A stretch of 28,024 nucleotides of DNA from a virus, in the IMG/VR virus record IMGVR_UViG_3300036853_000087, positions 1 through 28,024 of that record; one strand, 5' to 3'. A program made the translations under genes and the position numbers. The number at the start of each line of letters is the position of its first letter. The stretch's first letter is position 1. The notes under the pieces were generated by a model, which had not been told where the DNA came from, searched no databases, and worked only from the letters and a program-made list of their open reading frames with translations. Positions 1-8,305 of this stretch are shown piece by piece.

Positions 1-1967
1 CCTAATGCAACTAAGCCAATACCTGCGGCTATGGCTAATCCAGGGTTCGATATTGCGAATTTTTCAAGTGTACTTTTTAATACTTTAATGGCAATTGCGG
101 CGGTTATAACCTGCTTACCAATTTGTTCCAAAACACCACCCAATATGTTCAATATACTCTGGGCTGCTAGTCGCAGACCGTTGCCAAAATCACCAGAAGA
201 GAGCGCATCACCAAAGGCTTCACCCACAGATGCTAATCCATCACCTATGCCCTGCTTGATGGTTTCCTGAATTTGCTTACTTAATTCATCAACAATCCTT
301 TTGGTTTCATTGATAATTGTACCCTGTTTTATACCAAGCAGTTTAATGTTGGCTTCTGGTATTGTAATGGTCGGTATTTTTTTGTCAAGGCCCGTAGCCT
401 TGGCGATCCTGCCTTGTAAATCTGTAACATCAACGGGAATGTCTTTCACTTCAAACTTTAGATTCTCCCCATCCAATATTACCTTGAGTTGTTCCTTGGT
501 AGTAAATGAATGTGCTGCCAATTCGGAAACATCGAGCCTGTCAACGCGGCTCGGTTTCAGCTTAGGATTAAATTCTAACAGAAGCGCCTCTTTTTCAAAT
601 GCATCATTTAATCTCTTCTGTGTATCTTCTTTTATTGCTTCTGATAACTTAGTTATTTCACCTGCCGGTAACCCAGCTTTCTTTGCATCTCTTATACCAA
701 TCTTAAGCTTCAAATCTCCAACCTGTTGCTCTAATTTGGCTAACTTATCAGTTGCCGATTCAACGTCTTTTAAATCGAATTGCTTACCCTGGGCCTCTTT
801 AGCGGAATCACGTATCTTTTCCAGTATAGCAAGCTGTTTATTTAATTCATCGCTATCTTTTTTTGTAGCTTCTTTATGAAGCGTTACTCCTGTTGTTAAT
901 CCTTTTATTTGATCGTTAACCTGTTCGATTTGTTTATCAATACTACCTAAAGCATTATCGTTAGCCTTGAGTGATTGGGTTAGTAAATCTATTTGATGAA
1001 GCGTGGTAGGGTCGCCTGTTTTTTTATACTCTTCACGCAGTCGCTGCAATTGTTCTTTTTCACCTTCGATAGTACCTAAACGAGCTATGCCTGAAGCAGT
1101 CGTACCCTGTTGCCTCAATTGCTGCTCCAATAACTGTTCAAGCCTGGTTTGAAGTACTTTTACCGCAACTACATTGCGCAGGTTTTTAATATATTCATCA
1201 TAGGCTGTTGTCAACCCCTTAACAGTATCTCCTTCAAGTTTTAAGTTTGAAAAATTATCAGGCGCCAATTTCTGAAGTTCTTTTAGAGCTTCATTTTTAC
1301 GTTTGCGTGTTTCTGTTTCACTACCGAGTACGTCAACAAGGACAGCAACTTGAGAAGCTTCTTTACCTACATTGGCGAATATTTCACCTTCTGCACTTTT
1401 TAGTTTTTCATGATCTGTCTTTAATTGCTTTTCCTTGTCAGACAATTCTGTGAAATGCTCTATCAGTTTTGATATACCTGCTATAGCTAAGGGCAATGCA
1501 AGAATTAATCCAGTACTGCTGAATAAAGATGCTGAAAGAGCGGCAAGCGCCCCCTTTGCCGATCCTGTTTCAACAACTAAGCGAGAAAATGTATGAGATA
1601 ACGAATTAAGGTTTTGAATTTCAGAACCCTGACCGATTGCAAGATTGGAAAGTTCTACTCCACCTCTGACAGTTTGCTTGTTAGCAGAATTGGTAGAAAT
1701 TAGGTTTGCTTCTCTTTCAAGCTTTTTTAATTCTATCTGGGCTTGTTTAAAATCAGCAATTAATTCTTTACCGAATGTAGATTTTAGTTGAGCCTGGGAA
1801 AAGCTGGCTATTTCAGCTTTCATTCGTTTAACTGTCAAACGCGCCTCCTCAATACTTCCTTCAACAACGTCACCAAATTTTTGCACGTCACCGGATGCTT
1901 TCTTTAGCTCAGATGTTGCAGCCGATATATCGGCCCCGATTACTATTTGTAGTCCTGCGTCTGCCAT
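1..1967 (-). CDS. Tape measure protein (C-terminus beyond window)
   Basis: This frame is open from the ATG at 1965-1967 to the left edge (about 655 residues). It begins MADAGLQIVIGADISAATSE, the usual tape measure start, followed by coiled-coil stretches (ELKKASGDVQKFGDVVEGSI, then KSTFGKELIADFKQAQIEL). A hydrophobic segment at about residues 136-167 (GALAALSASLFSSTGLILAL) and another at the edge (NPGLAIAAGIGLVALG) are typical for tape measures that span the membrane during DNA injection. A GIGDGLASVGEAFGDAL region lies near residue 580. The start overlaps the chaperone stop in TAATG. Confidence 0.93.
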   Translation of the reverse strand, partial: MADAGLQIVIGADISAATSELKKASGDVQKFGDVVEGSIEEARLTVKRMKAEIASFSQAQLKSTFGKELIADFKQAQIELKKLEREANLISTNSANKQTVRGGVELSNLAIGQGSEIQNLNSLSHTFSRLVVETGSAKGALAALSASLFSSTGLILALPLAIAGISKLIEHFTELSDKEKQLKTDHEKLKSAEGEIFANVGKEASQVAVLVDVLGSETETRKRKNEALKELQKLAPDNFSNLKLEGDTVKGLTTAYDEYIKNLRNVVAVKVLQTRLEQLLEQQLRQQGTTASGIARLGTIEGEKEQLQRLREEYKKTGDPTTLHQIDLLTQSLKANDNALGSIDKQIEQVNDQIKGLTTGVTLHKEATKKDSDELNKQLAILEKIRDSAKEAQGKQFDLKDVESATDKLAKLEQQVGDLKLKIGIRDAKKAGLPAGEITKLSEAIKEDTQKRLNDAFEKEALLLEFNPKLKPSRVDRLDVSELAAHSFTTKEQLKVILDGENLKFEVKDIPVDVTDLQGRIAKATGLDKKIPTITIPEANIKLLGIKQGTIINETKRIVDELSKQIQETIKQGIGDGLASVGEAFGDALSSGDFGNGLRLAAQSILNILGGVLEQIGKQVITAAIAIKVLKSTLEKFAISNPGLAIAAGIGLVAL

Positions 1968-2673
1968 TATACTGAATAACCCATTTGTCGATAAGTTTCA
2001 AATACTGCATCCATAGCCTCTTTATCCGCCTCTGCCTGAGTTTCTTTTCTCAATATCATTTCTTCCTCACTTGGATCAGTTGGTAAGCTCATTATGTCTT
2101 CTGGGACCATATGCGCCCCTTTCTTTAGATATGGTAACGAGCCATACCATGCTATGAATCTGGCCCGCTCCCACTGATATGATTCTCGTTTCTGATATCC
2201 ACGGTAATGCCTTAAAATTTCCCCTACCGTTAGATCATAATATTGCTCAGGCATTAATTGCAGTTCAGAACATATGTCTAATAGTAAATCCCAGGTCAGC
2301 TCTTGGTTTTTACGGGAATTTTTTTTTCTTGCCCATTCGATCCGCTATCGGTGAAAGATTCAATGATTATTTTTAACATAGCCACAAATCCGCCTCCTGC
2401 AATACCGCCCATTTCATCGATCCAATCCGATGCATCCATTTCGGTATGAGTAAACTCCCTGTTTTCTTTAATGCTTACATATTCAGCTGCACAAAGAAGA
2501 AGGGAAATGAAACCTGAAAGCGTCATGCCTGTACTCAGGGCGTCCTGTAACTGGCTCAATGTCATATTACCGTTGATCTCACAGAACCGTTTGAACGTCC
2601 AGGTGCAGAATCGCAAAGGGACTTGTTTACCATCCCCCAGTTTTATGGTATAAAAACCTCGTTGTTGTAGCAT
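1967..2673 (-). CDS. Tail assembly chaperone, long frameshift form (gpGT-like)
   Basis: Slipping -1 at the A-run (2319-2327) joins 118 residues of the short form to a second frame that reads NSRKNQELTWDLLLDICSEL and then the ORF at 1967-2254 (QYYDLTVGEILRHYRGYQKR, then WERARFIAWYGSLPYLKKG). The fused product is about 235 residues. The second part resembles the T half of tail chaperones. The frame relation is exactly -1, and the second frame is open from the slip site to its stop, which is strong evidence. A separate start at 2254 is possible but less likely. The stop shares a base with the tape measure start (TAATG). Confidence 0.85.
2296..2673 (-). CDS. Tail assembly chaperone, short form (gpG-like)
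   Basis: The chaperone coats the tape measure protein during tail assembly. The protein begins MLQQRGFYTIKLGDGKQVPL, then RFCTWTFKRFCEINGN and GFISLLLCAAEYVSIKENRE, matching chaperones of this class (strand pair, then helices). It ends near a run of nine A, KKIPVKTKS. That run is the site where ribosomes can slip -1 and extend the product into the next frame. Confidence 0.85.
   Translation of the reverse strand: MLQQRGFYTIKLGDGKQVPLRFCTWTFKRFCEINGNMTLSQLQDALSTGMTLSGFISLLLCAAEYVSIKENREFTHTEMDASDWIDEMGGIAGGGFVAMLKIIIESFTDSGSNGQEKKIPVKTKS
2317..2328 (-). other. Programmed -1 frameshift slippery site
   Basis: The minus strand reads GAA AAA AAA ATT in the frame of the chaperone. Nine A in a row hold the heptamer A-AAA-AAA. 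One base back gives AAT TCC CGT AAA, the open frame of the long form. The zero frame stops at TGA (2296-2298), 20 bases after the site. I saw no convincing downstream pseudoknot or long stem. Confidence 0.8.
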
Positions 2674-2681
2674 GATAATTT

Positions 2682-3116
2682 TTATGGGTTACTGATGTCC
2701 AGGATACCTTCACCGGTAAGCGTCCATGAAAACTTAATTACGTCATTGGGCGCAAACTGTAAATCCAGCGAGGTCACCTTACAGCTTCCCTTTAAAAAGA
2801 AATTGTTTCCAGTTGATCCGCTGGAAGGATTACGCACTCTGAACTTGATTGTTTCAATGTTCGTCTGCGCTGTAAGCAACCTACTATAGGTTACCTGTGA
2901 TCCCGCATCAGGATCGGCCCGGCAAACCGCAGTGCCGGTAGGGTTAAATGTTTGGGTACCCACTCCAACCACCTGCCCGCAGGTAAGGGTATTAGTAACG
3001 GTGGTAGGTAATTCGGTAGGCACATTATACGCCTCCAAACAAACAAGAACCTGCCAGCTTACTTCATTATCAAATGATAACTCTATAGGCGAGGTAGATG
3101 ATTGAATCGTTGTCAT
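2682..3116 (-). CDS. Major tail tube protein
   Basis: The protein forms the tail tube. It is beta-rich with a Thr-rich middle (ELPTTVTNTLTCGQVVGVGT) and a typical close (DVIKFSWTLTGEGILDISNP), which resembles TP901-1-type tube proteins. Its length of 144 residues and its place after the tail terminator and before the chaperone gene fit. It is preceded by a terminator-like hairpin, which may mark a separately controlled start. Confidence 0.85.
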   Translation of the reverse strand: MTTIQSSTSPIELSFDNEVSWQVLVCLEAYNVPTELPTTVTNTLTCGQVVGVGTQTFNPTGTAVCRADPDAGSQVTYSRLLTAQTNIETIKFRVRNPSSGSTGNNFFLKGSCKVTSLDLQFAPNDVIKFSWTLTGEGILDISNP

Positions 3117-3146
3117 TTTATTTTGTTGAATGGTGTAAAATGAAAA

Positions 3147-3178
3147 AGGGGCACCGACTCTTTCGAATCGATGCCCCT
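3147..3178 (-). terminator. Hairpin with U-tract before tail tube gene
   Basis: The minus strand has a 7-bp stem AGGGGCA/TGCCCCT plus three more pairs past one mismatch, a nine-base loop, and then a run of five T (3142-3147 region). This is the plan of a rho-independent terminator for leftward transcripts, 31 bases before the tail tube start. A box reading AGCCCGGCCAAAATT sits just upstream (3181-3195). Confidence 0.75.
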
Positions 3179-3215
3179 ATAATTTTGGCCGGGCTTGTTT
3201 AAATGGCCATCAGTC

Positions 3216-3656
3216 TCATAATTGTGCGATCTTCGCCGTCAATCTCAAAAACTTCGCTACCTCCGTTTGTGCATTCTGTAAACTAACTTCACTGCTGTTC
3301 ACACTTTGCGCCTGCAGGCAATTAATTTGAAATCCACTTTGCTGCACAAGTCCGTCGGTAGCTGGTCCTGGGAAAAGAATCTGAGTAATCTGTTCGCTCA
3401 CATAATCCAGTGCATCTTTGCTGGTCGTGTCATCTGTTTTCGCCTCTATCTGCAGCAAAATTGAACTGTCATGTAAAAATAAACTAAAGTTTGGTATTTG
3501 GTTACCGGTTTCTGTAGATAAGATCACATAAGTATTGCTTACTGCATCAGTAGCTTTTCCATCGAATACCTGAACCGCATGGCTATCCAGATCAGTCAGA
3601 TTACCATTAAGTGCCGAAAAAACGGCCATCCGAAATGCTTTATGCGGATCTTTCAT
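3216..3656 (-). CDS. Tail completion / tail terminator protein
   Basis: The protein begins MKDPHKAFRMAVFSALNGNL, then SNTYVILSTETGNQI and HDSSILLQIEAKTDD; its end is KFLRLTAKIAQL. This order fits tail terminator proteins (DUF3168-like), which cap the tail and join it to the head. Its length of 146 residues and place before the tail tube gene agree. A hairpin with a U-tract follows, 3147-3178. Confidence 0.75.
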   Translation of the reverse strand: MKDPHKAFRMAVFSALNGNLTDLDSHAVQVFDGKATDAVSNTYVILSTETGNQIPNFSLFLHDSSILLQIEAKTDDTTSKDALDYVSEQITQILFPGPATDGLVQQSGFQINCLQAQSVNSSEVSLQNAQTEVAKFLRLTAKIAQL

Positions 3657-4168
3657 AAGTCTTTCAAAACGTTTTCAACATGCTTAACAATTATATCTTT
3701 TTCATCAAAAAAGGGTTGAAAGAAAAACGGATGAGGCTTTACACCGTGTCTCAAGATGCTAATTGCAATTGGATAGGCAGCCTTGTCTTCAATCCCTTTT
3801 CTTTGAGCCCATACCGTTATGATGTTTAAAAAAGCTTCAAAGCCAATTTTTGGCCCCTTAACATTGAACTGGGCCGCAAATTCCTGAACTTCAGCCGGTA
3901 TAAGTACGCGCCTTTTTGTTCCAAATTCCATGAATGGAGCATAGCGTTTGCTACTGGTTATACTAACTTCCAATTCACTAATCTTTTGCGTTGTGGTGGA
4001 CTGTTTAATGCCACCTTCATCAACTGGAACAAGTCGGACCTGCTTTGCATTAATTCTGCGGGCGCCATCTTGTATTTCACCGCCAACCTCTTTTCTGAGT
4101 TTAGCCGGTAAATTACCCAACCGCTTTTGAAGTTGATCAAATCCTTTTATTTCAAATTTAAACGCCAT
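3653..4168 (-). CDS. HK97 gp10-like tail/head-tail protein
   Basis: The sequence FKFEIKGFDQLQKRLGNLPA opens as gp10-like proteins do, followed by VPVDEGGIKQSTTTQKI (usual P-V-D-T-G-x-L) and KRYAPFMEFGTKRRV (usual Y-A-x-x-x-E-F-G-T). Near the end HGVKPHPFFFQPFFD is the P-F-x-x-P-A type close. It helps to finish the head-tail interface. The stop overlaps the next start (ATGA at 3653-3656). Confidence 0.9.
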   Translation of the reverse strand: MAFKFEIKGFDQLQKRLGNLPAKLRKEVGGEIQDGARRINAKQVRLVPVDEGGIKQSTTTQKISELEVSITSSKRYAPFMEFGTKRRVLIPAEVQEFAAQFNVKGPKIGFEAFLNIITVWAQRKGIEDKAAYPIAISILRHGVKPHPFFFQPFFDEKDIIVKHVENVLKDL

Positions 4169-4349
4169 CGTTTACCAAATTGTAACAACTTTCGCAAAAG
4201 GAAATCTTTAGAGCGGTTACAGATTGTCCTACCTGAACTACCGGTACAAATCGCCTAAAATAAATTGGCTCTTTACATGCCTCACATGGTTGACAATTCC
4301 CTGGTTGTTCCTCCCAATAAAACTTTATCGATAGTGATAACTCCGCCAT
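4158..4349 (-). CDS. Small zinc-binding-type protein (63 aa)
   Basis: Five cysteines in CQPCEAC (residues 19-25) and FCESCYN (51-57) suggest a zinc ribbon with strands between. I do not recognise the family. It lies between two head-tail genes and overlaps both, so it is likely to help joining or control translation. Its place in a conserved structural operon is odd for a zinc finger. Confidence 0.55.
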   Translation of the reverse strand: MAELSLSIKFYWEEQPGNCQPCEACKEPIYFRRFVPVVQVGQSVTALKISFCESCYNLVNDGV

Positions 4350-4693
4350 TATTCATTTTCCAGGAGGGTAAACCTGTAATATTTTTTTTTCTGATCGATC
4401 AACTCGTAATTGTTTACCGTGAACCTACGACCATCTATAATCCATCGGATCGCCTTCTTATTCGTTATGCTATCAATGGCAATCTGGTACCTGCATACCC
4501 AAACCCAATCAGCATTTATGTTTGTCTCACTGCTATTCAAAGATCGATAACCTCTTGACTTAGTTAAATTACCCCGGCAGGTAAGCAATGTGGCATAATT
4601 ATCTTTAAATCCTGCACCTTGTTGAACTGGTGTATTAATTTGCAGCTGCCCAGAATCACGAAGTTTACCAATGTCGGGATTTCTTATAGCCAT
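4349..4693 (-). CDS. Head closure / head-tail joining protein (SPP1 gp16-like)
   Basis: The protein is a small beta-barrel stopper: KLRDSGQLQINTPVQQGAGF (usual lead R-x-x-I-x-I-Q), then WVWVCRYQIAIDSIT and IRWIIDGRRFTVNNYELID, the typical closing strands. Its length of 114 residues suits the family. It lies in the usual place behind the connector gene. The stop overlaps the next start (TAATG at 4347-4351). Confidence 0.8.
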   Translation of the reverse strand: MAIRNPDIGKLRDSGQLQINTPVQQGAGFKDNYATLLTCRGNLTKSRGYRSLNSSETNINADWVWVCRYQIAIDSITNKKAIRWIIDGRRFTVNNYELIDQKKKYYRFTLLENE

Positions 4694-5280
4694 ACTAACC
4701 TCCGGTGTTTACTCGCAAATAATTCAAGCGCTTGGTCTAATCCCATTTGTCTTTCTTGACCTCCTTTTAAGCTCATCAATGCCTCATCTCCTTTATGCTC
4801 ATAACAATAGCCACATACCCGCTTAAGGTCAAGAATAAGATCTTTCGGCACTTTGGCGGCATCATACCCAGTATTGTAAACAATCTTCCACCGGCCGCCG
4901 CTATATGGTTTAAACTTCTGGAAGCCGCCAGTAATGCCATCCAGCTCGTAGTCGTCATTCGCTGTTTGTATGGTATATACACTATTGCCTGTTTTCAATG
5001 AAGCCGATGTAAGGGACGCCACTGGCCCGTAAGGCAACTCTCTTTCACAATATAAATCAGCGAATAAGGTAATTGTTTTCTCCACCAAGCTAATACAACA
5101 AAATTGCTCAATAGCTGCCCGACATGCTGCAATAAGTTCAGTCAGGTAAACATCATCATCAGAATAGGTGATCTGTAAATGAGCTTTCAATTGAGCTAAA
5201 TTAATTAATTCCGTGGCGCCAGATTCATCAAACTGGCAGTCATGGATATTATTATCAGTATGGCGTGGTAAATAGGTCAT
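4684..5280 (-). CDS. Head-tail connector protein (HK97 gp6-like)
   Basis: The adaptor that joins to the portal after packaging. The segment LINLAQLKAHLQITYSDDDV, then LTELIAACRAAIEQFCCISL, matches the gp6-like connector helices; ELPYGPVASLTSAS and RWKIVYNTGYDAAKVPKDL are further family features. The length of 198 residues is usual. The start overlaps the GT4 gene stop. Its end overlaps the next gene by ten bases. Confidence 0.85.
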   Translation of the reverse strand: MTYLPRHTDNNIHDCQFDESGATELINLAQLKAHLQITYSDDDVYLTELIAACRAAIEQFCCISLVEKTITLFADLYCERELPYGPVASLTSASLKTGNSVYTIQTANDDYELDGITGGFQKFKPYSGGRWKIVYNTGYDAAKVPKDLILDLKRVCGYCYEHKGDEALMSLKGGQERQMGLDQALELFASKHRRLVWL

Positions 5281-6347
5281 AAATACGTAACCCTCCTATG
5301 CTGTTGTTGTGGCCTGCTGGTATTAGCTGCTGTATACAAGAACTTCTCAACCTCCATAAGCCCTTTCTGCGGATCAAGGTCACGGCCCCGGGCTCTGCAC
5401 TTATCACTAACGACCTTGTAATATTTTTTGTCGTTATCCAGCTTTGTTATTTGTTTCACAAGATACGCAATATCGTAAGTATCCCGGTCATCTTTCAATA
5501 TTATCCTATTGGTGTCACGTTCAGGTTCCTCCCTGGCTGGGATATAGATGCCAGCATCAGCACAGTTTTCTTTCAGTCCCTCCGTTGGAGTACATATGAC
5601 AGGTATACCATTACACATCGCCTCTGTGGCAGTCATGCCCCAGCTTTCGTACCTGGAAAGCATAAGTAAAATACGTGTCTGTGCGTACACTTCCAATATG
5701 TTAGGGGTGTTCGGAATAACTTTAACGTTTGGTGGAAAGTTGGATGCCTGGCCGATGTAATGTGGCTCGCTGTAACTGCCCTTAACTGCCAAAAACTTTT
5801 TGTTTGGCATGGCCTCGGCCAGCCGGCGTAGTATAAATCCGCCTTTATTCTCATCCAGGTTTATCAGAGTTATGTATTCATTTTCACGTGGAAACTTACC
5901 TAAATCGAAATAACGGTAGTCAATAGGTGGTGTAAACACCATTGACGGCCATTGGTAATTGAGCTTCTGTTGTATCCATCGGCTATTGTAGAGGCAATAA
6001 TTGTTGCGTCTGGCATTCTGGATGCACTGGTATGGATGCGAATTGTGGATGACGTTGATAATCGGTTTATTGATCGCTTCCGCAATGCCGATGGTATGGT
6101 GTGTGAAGTCAAGGTGCGTTAAGAGCATGTCAGCCCATAAGAACTGATCTGTCGAGCCATTGGGGCCGAAGACTGAAACCCCATCAATGTCGTACGGCAC
6201 CTTAACATTATGCATGATTGCTTGCTGGAGCACTACCCGAACATTATGCCCTTTGCTGACCAGGTACTTGTTGATGTTGTGGGCGTAATATTCGGAGCCG
6301 CAATTGTGGCCGGGTGGATAAAGATGTATATTCCAAAGGAGGTTCAT
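5277..6347 (-). CDS. GT4-type glycosyltransferase
   Basis: The protein has a GT-B plan: N-terminal LYPPGHNCGSEYYAHNINKY (residues 9-28), a donor-domain start at INLDENKGG (162-170), and the GT4 motif RYESWGMTATEAMCNGIPVI (232-251) with the two conserved glutamates (234 and 242). It uses a nucleotide sugar to extend a glycan. It is the last gene of the island; the stop overlaps the start of the head-tail connector gene (ATGA at 5277-5280), so the virion genes and the sugar enzymes are translated together. Confidence 0.88.
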   Translation of the reverse strand: MNLLWNIHLYPPGHNCGSEYYAHNINKYLVSKGHNVRVVLQQAIMHNVKVPYDIDGVSVFGPNGSTDQFLWADMLLTHLDFTHHTIGIAEAINKPIINVIHNSHPYQCIQNARRNNYCLYNSRWIQQKLNYQWPSMVFTPPIDYRYFDLGKFPRENEYITLINLDENKGGFILRRLAEAMPNKKFLAVKGSYSEPHYIGQASNFPPNVKVIPNTPNILEVYAQTRILLMLSRYESWGMTATEAMCNGIPVICTPTEGLKENCADAGIYIPAREEPERDTNRIILKDDRDTYDIAYLVKQITKLDNDKKYYKVVSDKCRARGRDLDPQKGLMEVEKFLYTAANTSRPQQQHRRVTYL

Positions 6348-6351
6348 GCCA

Positions 6352-6603
6352 TTAGTTTTTGATGGTAACAGGGTTTGCCTGAATCCAGTTTCTTTTTTTT
6401 AATTGTATAGTCTTATCTTTCTCAATACCATTCTCTGTCAAGAATGCCATGCCTGTTTTGATATGTAACTTTCTTAATTTAAAGATAGCCACAGTCTCAC
6501 CAGTTCCATTAAAACTTAAAATCTCACCATAATAGGTTTGCCACCCATTAAATGAGCTTTTATGTAAATAAGCTCTATTCCATAATCCTTTATAATGCTC
6601 CAT
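6352..6603 (-). CDS. Small basic hypothetical protein (83 aa)
   Basis: I do not recognise it. The protein is basic with aromatic residues (GLWNRAYLHKSSFNGWQTYY, then AIFKLRKLHIKTGMAFLTE) and looks beta-rich. It sits between two glycosyltransferase genes and overlaps the first. It could be a small partner or accessory of the pathway. Confidence 0.55.
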   Translation of the reverse strand: MEHYKGLWNRAYLHKSSFNGWQTYYGEILSFNGTGETVAIFKLRKLHIKTGMAFLTENGIEKDKTIQLKKRNWIQANPVTIKN

Positions 6604-7396
6604 GTAATTTATTTTCGTAGTTAATCACAGTCCAGTCATCACAATAAATGTCCCGGCCAGTTATATTCGTATACTTCGGACCAAACCAGGGAGATGGTGC
6701 AATTACCCGCTTATCTTTTGCCTCACCCAATATGGCTGCCATGGCGCTGTAGGAGCTATTGCCGATAATGAAGTGGCGGCAGGATTTCATTAGTTTAAAA
6801 TCGTCTATATATGAACTTTCGCCTGAATAAGAAATGGCATATTTATGATCGAATGAATGAAGCATTGCCATAGCAGTATTTGGCTCGTCACTGAAAAGAA
6901 TAAATTTAGTTCCACCAGGCATGCGCTGCATTGCGGCAGAATAGTAATCAATACTTAACCGCGGGTGATAGCCGCCGTCATAATCACCTAGCCTAACATG
7001 TATAGCGCAAACATCCTGCACCCCTGGTTCATCCTTCATCCGCATATAATATTTCACCTCATCAAAGCAATGAGCGAAGTACTTGAACGACTGAAAGTGG
7101 CCTGACAGGTTCCAATTGCCCGGCCCCAGGCGCACATCTTGATACCCCCACTCAACTGGTCGATCACGCCATTGGATACCGGCCGGCATGGCAGGCAAAG
7201 GATTTTTAAAGTATTTCCATACATCAATATCCTCAGAGCTGCCGAAACGCTCTTTATGATCCAGGTTCACCAGAGGCTTGAATACCGGTTGCAGACCGTT
7301 TTTGCGGGCAACACCGATCACGCCGGCTACCTGGAATAACATATTTGCGAATCGACCATAATTACCAATGGATGTCATTGTACAGTAGCCTTTCAT
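6590..7396 (-). CDS. GT11 family alpha-1,2-fucosyltransferase-like protein
   Basis: The protein probably transfers fucose or another deoxy-sugar from a GDP donor. The GT11 signs are GRFANMLFQVAG (residues 14-25, usually G-G-L-G-N-Q-M-F-Q), AIHVRLGDYDGG (131-142), KFILFSDEP (164-172), and MKSCRHFIIGNSSYSAMAA (203-221). It is a full-length small member (268 residues). The ATG at 7394-7396 makes a clean ATGA overlap with the methyltransferase stop, so I prefer it to the ATG at 7414. Its end overlaps the next start by 14 bases. Confidence 0.85.
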   Translation of the reverse strand: MKGYCTMTSIGNYGRFANMLFQVAGVIGVARKNGLQPVFKPLVNLDHKERFGSSEDIDVWKYFKNPLPAMPAGIQWRDRPVEWGYQDVRLGPGNWNLSGHFQSFKYFAHCFDEVKYYMRMKDEPGVQDVCAIHVRLGDYDGGYHPRLSIDYYSAAMQRMPGGTKFILFSDEPNTAMAMLHSFDHKYAISYSGESSYIDDFKLMKSCRHFIIGNSSYSAMAAILGEAKDKRVIAPSPWFGPKYTNITGRDIYCDDWTVINYENKLHGAL

Positions 7397-8019
7397 ACCG
7401 CAACATTTAACCAATTAGTTCTAAAATATTCTCCTGAGTTCTTCAGCCCGTCACCTTTGATCTCAGGGAACAACTTTTTATACTGCTTGTCAACAAAGAC
7501 AAGGTTACCGGTATGGCAAAGCAGGAAGTACCCTTTCTCAATGCCTAGTTTCACCATGGGCAAATAACCCGCCCCGCCCTCCCGATTGAAATGATCGGCA
7601 TCTGGCGGAATGCTGCTGTCGATCTCAATAATAACAACGGCTGGTTTAGATTCCATGGCTTTAAAAATTTGGTAATCGATGCCGTCCACGTCAATGCTTA
7701 ACACGTCGGTTGTTTCATCAATAAAAGCGTTGATATTGGCATCGGAAACAAAAGAACAGATGCTCTTTACATTCTCATTGCCCTGCCAGTTCCTGCAGCA
7801 CTGTTCCCATAAGTCATAATTGGCCTCGATAAACTTTCCGGACCAGCCATTATCGATCAAGAGCGCCGTATTAGAAAGGTATTTACCATTGTGGCCACCG
7901 GTTTCTACGCAGTTGCCTTTTCCGATCTTTATGCGCCTCAATATTTCCTGCAGTAAACCTTCCTCTCCGTTCTGGCTATATACAATGTCTTTTGCGAACT
8001 TATTATAGAACGATAACAT
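7393..8019 (-). CDS. FkbM-like methyltransferase, second type
   Basis: This 208-residue protein is a SAM-dependent methyltransferase: YSQNGEEGLLQEILRRI (residues 14-30), a SAM-site block CVETGGHNGKYLSNTALL (37-54), GKFIEAN (61-67), and VLSIDVDGIDYQIFKAM (106-122). It differs from the other FkbM protein at 10875-11462 in every visible block, so the two probably act on different positions or substrates. Its stop overlaps the fucosyltransferase-like start (ATGA at 7393-7396). Confidence 0.82.
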   Translation of the reverse strand: MLSFYNKFAKDIVYSQNGEEGLLQEILRRIKIGKGNCVETGGHNGKYLSNTALLIDNGWSGKFIEANYDLWEQCCRNWQGNENVKSICSFVSDANINAFIDETTDVLSIDVDGIDYQIFKAMESKPAVVIIEIDSSIPPDADHFNREGGAGYLPMVKLGIEKGYFLLCHTGNLVFVDKQYKKLFPEIKGDGLKNSGEYFRTNWLNVAV

Positions 8020-8303
8020 TATGATGATGTTAGTGGTTTTTCAAATACCTGCTCAACTATCTCGCCATAGCCCTTTTTGGCGGCTACCTCGATGTAGGTT
8101 TGCAGCTTCCATACGCCAGCCTGATCTATATCTGTATTGATCACAGCATATGTTAATGACTGGCCGGAAATTGTTGCAGTCCATTCACCTTTTGTTCCAT
8201 CAGGTTTCTGATAGAGTATTTTGGGATTACTGGCGCCGGTCAGGTCCCGGCCGGTATCCAATGTCAGGGTTAACAGGCCTGAACCTGTATAAAGTATACT
8301 CAT
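8019..8303 (-). CDS. BppU-N-like phage surface protein (94 aa)
   Basis: The sequence LTLDTGRDLTGASNPKILYQ then KPDGTKGEWTATI and AGVWKLQTYIE resembles the immunoglobulin-like N-terminal domain of phage baseplate upper protein (BppU-N). It probably joins a virion surface structure. The stop overlaps the next start in a TAATG arrangement (8017-8021), tying it to the methyltransferase gene downstream. Confidence 0.65.
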   Translation of the reverse strand: MSILYTGSGLLTLTLDTGRDLTGASNPKILYQKPDGTKGEWTATISGQSLTYAVINTDIDQAGVWKLQTYIEVAAKKGYGEIVEQVFEKPLTSS

Positions 8304-8305
8304 GA

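Noticed and set aside
301-879. Plus-strand ORF of 192 aa
   Set aside because: It lies opposite the tape measure gene, which is open through the whole region with typical tape measure sequence; the plus-strand frame is Ser/Leu-rich shadow sequence.
1967-2254. Independent start for the second chaperone half at 2254
   Set aside because: The frame is open upstream to the A-run and exactly -1 to the first half, so frameshifting explains it better, though internal initiation is not excluded.
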